From assembly GCA_008828725.1 (NCBI GenBank), contig MEHQ01000781.1, positions 269,680-333,679 of the forward strand: a DNA stretch of 64,000 nt, written 5' to 3'. The notes beneath the pieces are model-generated. The model was not told the origin of the DNA. It ran no database searches and saw only the letters and a program-made list of their open reading frames with translations. Shown piece after piece: positions 56,901 to 64,000 of the stretch; position 1 is the first letter of the stretch; every line of letters begins with the position of its first letter. The translations under genes and the position numbers were made by a program. The DNA comes from Saccharina japonica. Taxonomy: Eukaryota > Sar > Phaeophyceae > Laminariales > Laminariaceae.

Positions 56901-59900
56901 CACAAGCGCGAGTGCACCGCACGATCGCACAGCAGCCACTCTGCGGCAGAAGGCACTCCAACGTTACAGCACGACTACCGGTACACGACGGGACACTTAC
57001 AGTTGTAAGAAACAGGAGTGTGGGAGCAGGCTCGATTTCCGACTTGGGAAGGGGTGCATTCAACATATGTATATGCACAGGCTTATATCCTTAGTGTTGG
57101 CATACAATTCAGCATACTTCGGGGATTTTTTCAAAGAGCATTAATTAGCATAATTGGGCTTTTATGGTGTTAAGCATCATTGCTTTATAAATAGTAGCAT
57201 AACAGGCATAACTGTGCGAAAACGAAAAAAAAACAAGCACAATTGTTAATACTATTAATAGAAAAAAACATATATTCTGGAAAACAAGAGCCTAATGAAT
57301 ACTTCGTATAAGCCAAATTCTACACCCATTTCAGAATAATGGCATCCAAGTTTCTTCTTTCCCCGTGAATCTCAACCCGTCCTTCTTAGATGCCGTTTTC
57401 CTAGTGGGTGTCCTATTTTGTATATAGCAGTCTGTGTTGTCAACCTTTCCGACTGCCGCCGCCCTCTTTCTCCGCCGGGTCCATTCCCGCCCTGTGATTG
57501 GTTGGTTGGTTTACCGTATAGCATACCAGGTAGGTGATATATAGCACACCCCAGTATACCTTTTTTGGGTAAGTTAGCCTGTGATCACGGGAATCGACCG
57601 TGTCAAGTGTTGGATTAGTACGGACAGATGGAGGTACTGGATAGAGAGACCGGCACGGTTTTTAATGTGAAGACAACAACAACAACAACAACATCTATTA
57701 ACGCTATACTACTCATACTATTATGAAGTAAGGACGAATTTCCACGCTGAACACTTTGACAACGGGGAGGGTACAAACTAGCCCTTTTTGTGTATGTATT
57801 CGCTCGTATTGTCATGCTTCCCTGCCTTTCTCAGTTTTCTTAACTTTCTCTTTTTTGTCCCTTTTCTCATTTTCCCCTTTTTTCTTCCTTTTTTCTCTTC
57901 CCTTTTTTCCTTCTTCCTTTGGGTTGATTTCACTTTCTGTTGGTTGAGATTTACGATGTGCCACAGCAGTTATGATGTGTATCGTACTGCGTTGTACTTT
58001 GTGTCTTGTGTACCAGGTATCATTTTTCCCTGAGGTATTCTTCCACTTCAGAGTTGTTTTTTTGGACCCTGTGCTGTGACCACAGACTATCGTTTTCGCG
58101 ATCAGTTGATGTGAGAACAACAAAAACAACGACAACAACAACACCATCAACAACCTCAACAACAACAACAACAACAACAACACCAACAAATGCCGGGCGA
58201 CATGTCTACGGAAATATCTAGACGAAATCTTCGCAACGTCGCCATTTCGGTTGCGTGTGCCCCCCCCCCCCCCCGCCTAGCCTCAGAAAATCTCTGATCT
58301 CAAACTAAAGGTAGTACCACCCTAGGAGTAAAGACAAGGACCGCTTGACCTTCATGTTAGTGTATAACATTCCGCCCAGAGGGGTGTATAAAAAGAGGGG
58401 GTGGTACCTTATCACCCGTGTGTTACCTGGTACCATACGCTATACGGTACACGGTACACGGTAAGCAACGCCCACGTTACCTGGCGGAAATAACGACGCC
58501 CTTCTTCTTGGCGTGATCTCCTGAAGTCGAGGTGATGGTCAGCATGTCGCAGTCGTTGCCGGCTAGGGTCTTGCACAGCGTCCTCCGCCGAATAGCGACA
58601 CTTGGAGGCAACCGCAAGGCCTCCTTCTCTCTCAAGTACCGCTGCAGGTCGGTATACCTTTCAAAACATTCCACAAAACAGGTAGTACGGCAGATGGGTA
58701 AAAGAGAGGGCGCGGTGAGGGAGGGACACAAGGGGGCACGCAGCTGAAAAAATACACGAGGATCATTATCCGTTAGTGATCGCTGTCCAATTTGGTTGTG
58801 ACCCCAAAAGGGGAGGGAAAGTAATCAGATAAACATACGTTTGTGCCCGCTTTCCAGTTTCGTTGTGATCTTACAGGGCGAGAAAGAACGAGAAAGCTCG
58901 CTTTCGATTCGGCAGCCAGGTCACACCTACATGCAACGGCAGCAGTACGACTTTTACCAAATGGGCGTTCGGAGGCATACATCGCTGCAGGCAGCACCCA
59001 CTCCAGCGTTTAGTTCCCGTCCTGACCAAAGACTAGCTGTATGGGACGCGGCAGAACCGCACATATTTGTTATTTCTAGTGCACGAGAGCAGCAGTTATA
59101 GCTGCTAACAAACATCGCACACGGTTGTTCCGTAAAGTAACGTTTTTCCCGCCGCAACTTGGCGACTTGAAAAAAAAAACAGACGTCTGCATTACCCGTA
59201 CCATTTCCTGGGCAAGGATACGGTCGTATCGACATTCTCTCCCCAGGTTACCCCCTGAGCTGCAACCGTCCGTCCGTATTGACGAATTATGCCTTGTTTT
59301 TTTTTTGTTTTCCTTCCCATTTATTACATTCGCCCTTCTTTTCTCTCTCCCTCTTTAGTCGTAACTCAGATCCGGAGTCACATAGTAGGCTCTTCTCCCC
59401 CCTCCCCCACTACGGTTCGTGTCTTGCATTTTTATCGCGAGAAGGTTTCAGCACTTTCTTTCCTCGTCGACTCTCGTCGAATTGTGTCTACCCACGCTAT
59501 AATAGGCGCTCTCGACAGTTGGTGTCATTTAAGAAAAAAAAACTCCGTACGTACGAAGACTCGAACCCCGACATCAACCCTATTAGTCTTCGTGGCTAAC
59601 TGCTAGACCTCCAGGGCGATATCACGCCAGCTAGTGACGCTCGTAGTGGCATACATGTATCTCTTGTACTACCTCCGCTGCAAAAGTTAACCTGGACAAA
59701 TTCGTGCCAGGGGCTGTACTATCTCATCACGTGTTACACTCGTTACACGGTATTTTTTCCGAGAGGAGTCCTTCAGCAGTTCAATGTCGTGGTGGCACAT
59801 TCCGCCCCGCGTGCCATACCAGCTGAGTGCATACATATCGAAATATCGACACTTGTGTTCCACCTGAGCTTACAATTGTACAGGATCGACACACCCATTA

Positions 59901-62900
59901 TGCCCAGAGTATCGCCTCAGCTGCTTAGGTTCGTTTTGCGCCTATTGCGCGTAGTTTACTACCTCAGCTGTTTCCACTCGTACAAGTATGGAGGCATCCT
60001 GCCAAGTGTCCCTTACCATCCCCGCTCTCGTGACCTAGGACACCTGGAAAATCGACCACAGCCTGTCAAGAGTACCATCTCCACCCTCCCGACCCAGGAC
60101 ACCCAAACCAAAGACAGACCTGTAGGGAAAGCAGTGAGCAAGGTAGAGCGTGTCCTTGTCGTGCATGGCTTCAATCACGAACGTCAGGGTCCAGAACGGC
60201 TTCACACCCGCCCTTGTCACCTGATTCTTGAAATAGCACGCCTCCGCCCCGGTGCGGTACCACCCCACACCCTCCTTCTCCGCTCTCACCTATGAGTTAG
60301 CCGGAGCGGCGGTGGTGTGGCGCAATGAAAGCGTTGCATTTGAGCTATCAAAAGTCACAGCGGTGGTGGTGTGGCGCAATAAAATCGTTGCATTGAGGTG
60401 TGTGTACGTGTGTGTCTTTCACATGAAACCGCTCATTCCACTCATCGACATCCAGCATACGACATGTCATCCAGTGTCCGTGCCGATCCTTCAGCGTAGA
60501 GAGATACACGCTCTGTGGTATCTCAACACTAGCTACCTCAGCCCTAACTACGAGCTGGAGATAAGCGGGGGGCATCGATCGTCGATGTCGCCAGGCGGGT
60601 CGGTCGCACCTTTCGACACCCTGCTTTTGCAGACGCTACGTTAAACCTTCTAGAGCCACACCGCGTTTCTGGAAACAAACTAAAGCACTTGGCATTTTCT
60701 TCGGAAAATTCGTGCGTTTACTAAAATGATCAAGACAGCGCCGTGGCCTCCCCGAGGCGGGTCTGGAAACGTCTTGATGTCGTACGAGTACTCAGCTTGG
60801 CACGGGGGAACCATCTCCTGTTAACACGGAGCAAGCACCTGCGACATCATCACCCGACCGTGGGGCGGGTCAACCTAGAGTTGTGCCCCGGCTGGGCGAG
60901 AACCGGGTACCCGGCCCGGCCGGGACCGGAACCGGACCGGTCCAAGTCTGCGACCCGCGGGTATCTGTGACCCGGGTACCCGGGTACCCGGTTCTACGAT
61001 ATACGGAGCCCCTGAAAACTTGCTGCGCACAGCTCACCGCTCACAGCTCACAGCTCACAGCACACAGCACACAGCACACCGAGATACCCAACACACAACA
61101 CACACACGATACTCTTACCAGCCGCTGGCGGCCCTCCTATACCATGAGCCAGGACATCAAACTAGAGTTGTAACCCGGACTGGGCGAGAAACCGGGTACC
61201 CGGTGGCGGGTACCCGGCCCGGCCGGGACCGGAACCGGACCGGTCCAAGTCTGCGACCCGCCGGGTATCTGTGCCCCAGGGGTACCCGGGTACCCGGGTA
61301 TCCGGGTACCCGCATCAATATACATTATATTCTCCTCTGCTGTCTGTCGGTGACGGGATTTGTCGCATGAAATTCGAGCAATCGTACTCGCAGTAGGGTT
61401 TTGCTGATGACGAGCGCAATAGGCAACAAGGGTATGACAGCAGTATCACAGGTCAGTATCATGTATCATGTATCAACGAAAACAAAACCCGGTCTAACCT
61501 ACGTTCTTTTCACTTTGCCACAAAGTAGAGATATCCACCCCCCTTGCCTTCTGTTATATGCCAAGATTCATCGTACAGTAAGAGACAAAATCAAGTCTTC
61601 TTCTCCCACCTACCTCCTTACCACGTCGTTTGAGTACCTTTCCGCTTCCAGGCCGGTAAAAGCAAGCGGGGGGGGGGGTAAATACGGTATGATACCCCGG
61701 GTACCCGGTTACCCGGGTCCTCCGACCCACCGGGTACCCGGGTACCTTGGTCCTCCGACCCGCCGGGTACCCGGGCCGGGCCAGTCTGAATCCCTCAAAA
61801 CCGGGCCGGATACCCGGTCCAGAATTCTGAGGCCGGGGCACAACTCTAGGTCAACCGAACCATCGACATCACTTTTGACGAATGATATACAATGCCCGCG
61901 GCGATACCCACTGCCTCGTACAAACTACACAGGCTTCGACCACATCTTATTTACCTGGTAGTGTCTGGGATCCTTTGAAATCCTCTATAAAACCCTAACG
62001 GTGCGGGAGTGTACTGCACTCGACGTGCTACGCACCTCTGAGTACGCCAGGGGCTGCATGCCGAGGCTGTACATAGCGTGGGGCTTCATGAGGTTCTGCA
62101 TGTTGAGCTTGTACGACCTGCCCTTGCGCAGATTGGTCATGCGGAAGTAAAACCACTGTGTGTGTCTGTCCGTGTTGATGTCGAACGCCAGCTGGAGGTT
62201 GTATTCCGACCCGTCTCTGCAGAGGCCACCGACCGCGGTGCGGATTGTCAGACGTTTACAGTAGACGAATACAGTAGACGGTTACAGCAGACGGTTACAG
62301 TAGACGGTTACAGCAGGCGGTTGCAGTCGGCGGGTACAGTAGGCGGGTACAGTAGGCGGGTACAGTAGGCGGTTACAGTAGGCGGTTACAGTTGGCGGTT
62401 ACAGCAGTAGACGGTTACAGTAGGCGGTTACAGCAGTAGACGGTTACAGTAGGCGGTTACAGCAGTAGACGGTTACAGTAGGCGGTTACAGCAGTAGACG
62501 GTTACAGTAAACGGTTACAGTAGACGGTTACAGTAGGCGGTTACAGTAGACGGTTACAGTAGGCGGTTACAGCAGACGGTTACATTAGGCGGTTACAGTA
62601 GGCGGTTACAGTAGACGAATACAGTAGACGGTTACAGCAGACGGTTACAGTAGACGGTTACAGCAGGCGGTTACAGTAGGCGGGTACAGTAGGCGGTTAC
62701 AGTAGGCGGTTACAGTAGACGATTACAGTAGACGATTACAGAAGGCGGTTACAGTAGACGGTTACAGTAGACGGTTACAGTAGACAGTTTCAGTAGGCGG
62801 TTACAGTAGGCGGTTACAGTAGGCGGTTACAGTAGGCGGTTACAGTAGACGATTACAGTAGACGATTACAGAAGGCGGTTACAGTAGACGGTTACAGTAG

Positions 62901-63966
62901 ACGGTTACAGTAGACAGTTTCAGTAGGCGGTTACAGTAGGCGGTTACAGTAGGCGGTTACAGTAGGCGGTTACAGTAGGCGGTTACAGTAGGCGGTTACA
63001 GTAGGCGGTTACAGTAGACGGTTACAGTAGACGGTTGCAGTAGAGCATGGACCATTGTGAACGGGTTAAGGGTTAGGGGCGGGCGGAAAAGGGGTAAGAA
63101 AAACAACCTGTGCGTGTTTTGAGGATAGCAAGGTCAATATTACTAGTTTCTTCACGTCGGGCTACGATGGCAGACAACGCCGACGAGACACCGAACAAAA
63201 TATCTGTGTCCTTGATGAAACATTTTCATTCGGTGTTCAGTACAACAGAATATGATCAACAACCAGAATTGCACAGGAAGAAAACAAAACCAGACGGGGC
63301 CGGACTCAGCTGCTGACGACGAACGCGCCACATCTCGAGCACTAGCCTTGGCCGTTCCAGTCATAAAGAAAGGCGAACACGACACATCGTGGTCATGATC
63401 GAGTACCCGCGGGTCAGGAACACAGATCGATCAGCACCATCAACATTCATGGGCGTTTTCTATGTATGACGTGTGCTACGATAGAGGTAACAAGGTATAC
63501 CTTTTTTTGGCTGAAACGTTTTCTGAATGGCTGTCAGTATGCTCCTTAACCCAAAATCGTTGGAATCTCACCATTCTTATCTTGTCACCATTCTTATCTT
63601 GTCACCATTCTTATCTTGTCACCATTCCTATCTTGTCACCATTCTTATCTTGTCACCATTCCTATCTCGTCACCATTCTTATCTTGTCACCATTCTTATC
63701 TTGTCACCATTCTTATCTTGCAGTCTTGCAGAATGTTTCGGTTTACACTTAGGCTGTGGGATTGGTTATCGGGTATATAGCACTTTGATTTTACTCCAAA
63801 ATCAGTTTCTGGGTGAAGCATGGAGCTCCTCAAGTGACCACCCTTAGAAGGCAGAAACAGACATGGTGCACCTCTACCGTAGCATGCGCCTTATGTCAGT
63901 CTCACATTCGTTCGGCGCTCCTAAGGTTGCCGGACTCGAACCTCGACTCGAACACGATAGTGTCGT
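53841..63966 (-). CDS. Cytosolic carboxypeptidase (CCP/Nna1, M14), nine visible exons, 5' incomplete
   Basis: Zinc metallocarboxypeptidase of the CCP subfamily, which removes glutamates from polyglutamylated or C-terminal tails of tubulin and other proteins in cytoplasm, cilia and flagella. Exons 5' to 3': 63966-63906, 62216-62036, 60289-60120, 58657-58481, 56627-56438, 55953-55873, 55487-55323, 54844-54743, 53978-53841. Phases agree across every junction. The N-domain carries [10 protein letters not shown] and [12 protein letters not shown]. The catalytic domain has the first zinc pair in HPGETNASW, the third ligand in DLHGHS, and the likely catalytic Glu in NAYTMEASF. About 420 residues are visible; the start is off the right edge. 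The peptidase part is intact with no stops. Introns of 0.4-1.9 kb contain minisatellites, a SINE and a hAT-like element. A role in tubulin modification of motile spores or gametes is an inference. Confidence 0.93.
54743..54844 (-). CDS. Carboxypeptidase exon: catalytic Glu
   Basis: 34 codons, [20 protein letters not shown] then [14 protein letters not shown]. Glu of YTMEASF is the proton-transfer residue of the M14 family. Donor GTGAGC, phase 0. Confidence 0.9.
55323..55487 (-). CDS. Carboxypeptidase exon: third zinc ligand
   Basis: Encodes [20 protein letters not shown], then [19 protein letters not shown] and NCTFD. His of DLHGHS is the third zinc ligand. I placed the donor at GTGAGC after TTCGAT because it restores the phase and the family sequence in the next exon. 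Confidence 0.9.
55873..55953 (-). CDS. Carboxypeptidase exon: 27-codon linker
   Basis: Small in-phase exon encoding [19 protein letters not shown] followed by SNFGMGKE, between TTCAATAG and GTGGGT. It sits where CCPs have the helix between DLNR and the third zinc ligand. Confidence 0.82.
56438..56627 (-). CDS. Carboxypeptidase exon: HPGE zinc motif
   Basis: Encodes [19 protein letters not shown], then [18 protein letters not shown] and DLNRQ. His and Glu of HPGE are zinc ligands; NPDGV and DLNRQ are substrate-pocket motifs of M14 enzymes. Confidence 0.93.
57585..57692 (+). mobile_element. Family B 3' fragment
   Basis: GGCACGGTTTTTAATGTGAAGAC-type 3' end with (AAC)n, in carboxypeptidase intron 4. 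Confidence 0.6.
58112..58190. repeat. AAC-rich microsatellite
   Basis: Imperfect (AAC)n with CATCAA interruptions in carboxypeptidase intron 4. The 300 bp before it (pyrimidine-rich, GTGACCACAGACTATCG) may be a diverged family B body. Confidence 0.85.
58481..58657 (-). CDS. Carboxypeptidase exon: start of peptidase domain
   Basis: Encodes [37 protein letters not shown] and KKKGVVISA. The split codon at its end plus the next exon gives ARVHPGET, the first zinc-binding motif. Confidence 0.9.
59295..59628 (-). mobile_element. SINE family A copy, complete but diverged
   Basis: The head reads CCTGGAGGTCTAGCAGTTAG with B box GGGGTTCGAGTCTTCG; body and T-rich complement of poly-A follow. Located in carboxypeptidase intron 3. 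Confidence 0.82.
60120..60289 (-). CDS. Carboxypeptidase exon: N-domain end
   Basis: Encodes [20 protein letters not shown], then [17 protein letters not shown] and YLAHCFPY. This corresponds to the W-R-x-G and fear-of-gap PYTYTDL region of animal CCPs. It ends with two bases of a codon that the next exon completes as Arg. Confidence 0.9.
60402..60530 (-). mobile_element. Family B 3' fragment
   Basis: Reverse 3' portion: CTTTCACATGAAACCGC, CATCGACATCCAGCATACG, CAGTGTCCGTGCCGATCC. In carboxypeptidase intron 2. Confidence 0.65.
60876..61848. mobile_element. hAT-like element, 973 bp, GC-rich ends
   Basis: Tips TAGAGTTGTGCCCCGGC in inverted orientation and the 8-base flanking repeat GGTCAACC (60868-60875, 61849-61856). 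The ends are full of GGGTACCCGG and GGACCGGAACCGG repeats. An internal copy of the left end (61157-61318) may be a nested or duplicated terminus. It sits in carboxypeptidase intron 2. Confidence 0.75.
62036..62216 (-). CDS. Carboxypeptidase exon: N-domain
   Basis: Encodes [30 protein letters not shown] and [18 protein letters not shown], the typical CCP N-domain blocks, before a GTGCGT donor. The 13-bp minisatellite starts about 35 bp upstream of the acceptor, so the exon border is crowded by repeats. Confidence 0.9.
62251..63044. repeat. 13-bp minisatellite, about 60 units
   Basis: Units CGGTTACAGTAGG and CGGTTACAGTAGA, with variants CAGCAG, CGAAT and CGGGT. It fills nearly half of the first visible intron of the carboxypeptidase gene, ending about 35 bp from the acceptor. 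Local higher-order blocks are visible (62699-62790 recurs at 62826-62915). Confidence 0.95.
63567..63721. repeat. 17-bp minisatellite, about 9 units
   Basis: Unit TCACCATTCTTATCTTG with single-base variants, in the same intron as the 13-bp array. Confidence 0.95.
63906..63966 (-). CDS. Carboxypeptidase exon: [10 protein letters not shown] motif
   Basis: A 61-nt exon between GTGCAG and a GTGAGA donor. It encodes [19 protein letters not shown] plus two bases of the next codon. [10 protein letters not shown] is the hallmark that opens the CCP N-domain. The split codon is completed by the first base of the next exon. Further 5' exons lie outside the window. Confidence 0.85.
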
Positions 63967-64000
63967 CTGCACGACCTTGAGGCACGTACCATTGGGGCAT

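Noticed and set aside
62251..63721. CRISPR-like arrays
   Set aside because: Repeats are contiguous, short and without unique spacers; they are intronic minisatellites in a eukaryotic gene.
63925..63950. tRNA B-box-like GGTTCGAGTCC on the minus strand
   Set aside because: The T-arm does not pair, and the sequence is the carboxypeptidase exon encoding [10 protein letters not shown] with matching splice phases.

Overview
The window is nuclear DNA of a complex eukaryote. The genes are cut into short exons by introns of 0.4-5.5 kb with ordinary GT/AG borders. Coding exons are GC-rich and full of Gln, Ala, Gly and Ser runs, and the spaces between them are AT-richer and packed with transposable elements. 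The style fits a stramenopile, most likely a filamentous brown alga of the Ectocarpus type. That assignment is an inference from architecture and protein style, not a marker-gene identification. Nothing bacterial (operons, CRISPR) is present.

Genes. Two genes can be rebuilt exon by exon on the minus strand. (1) 37979-49307 is a eukaryotic type II pantothenate kinase, the first enzyme of coenzyme A synthesis, in five exons. It has a predicted membrane anchor in exon 1 and a one-base frame break in a poly-G run of exon 2. (2) 53841-63966 is a cytosolic carboxypeptidase (CCP/Nna1 class, M14 family) that trims glutamate side chains or tails of tubulin. Nine exons are visible, and the 5' end lies beyond the right edge. 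Four further large exons belong to less certain genes: a Gln-rich protein (16155-18167, +), a PH-domain protein (27431-29182, -), a Ser/Arg-rich exon with a small tudor-like patch (30977-32036, -), which may be the upstream part of the PH gene, and a Lys/Pro/Ala-rich last exon (51941-53165, -).

Mobile DNA. A tRNA-derived SINE (family A here, about 350 bp, A and B boxes, poly-A tail) occurs at least 14 times. A second short family (B) ends in a CA or CAA microsatellite tail and occurs about 15 times. Two related families bordered by poly-G/poly-C (C and D) make about 12 copies. Cut-and-paste elements can be delimited by their terminal repeats and target duplications: a Mutator-like element (6108-6514, 9-bp duplication), three PIF/Harbinger-like fold-backs (8997-9886, 10453-10654, 12910-13106), two hAT-like elements with 8-bp duplications (23092-24346 and 60876-61848), and two 163-bp TA-flanked MITEs nested in the first hAT-like element.

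Most unusual signal. Very short TA-bounded sequences (TACCAGGTA, TACGAGTA, TATTAATA, TACAGCAGTA and their complements) recur tens of times. Copy-to-copy comparison of the repeat families shows that several are insertions of 4-6 bases plus a duplicated TA. They look like transposon excision footprints or an undescribed micro-insertion process.

Layout. 1-16000: repeats with no secure gene. 16155-18167: Gln-rich gene with an odd 3' tail, then an assembly gap (18674-18901). 19000-27400: intergenic with nested transposons. 27431-32036: PH and Ser/Arg-rich exons. 32300-37900: repeats, including a CCATGG-rich block. 37979-49307: pantothenate kinase. 49300-53800: repeats and the Lys-rich exon. 53841 to the end: carboxypeptidase, whose first visible intron carries two minisatellites.
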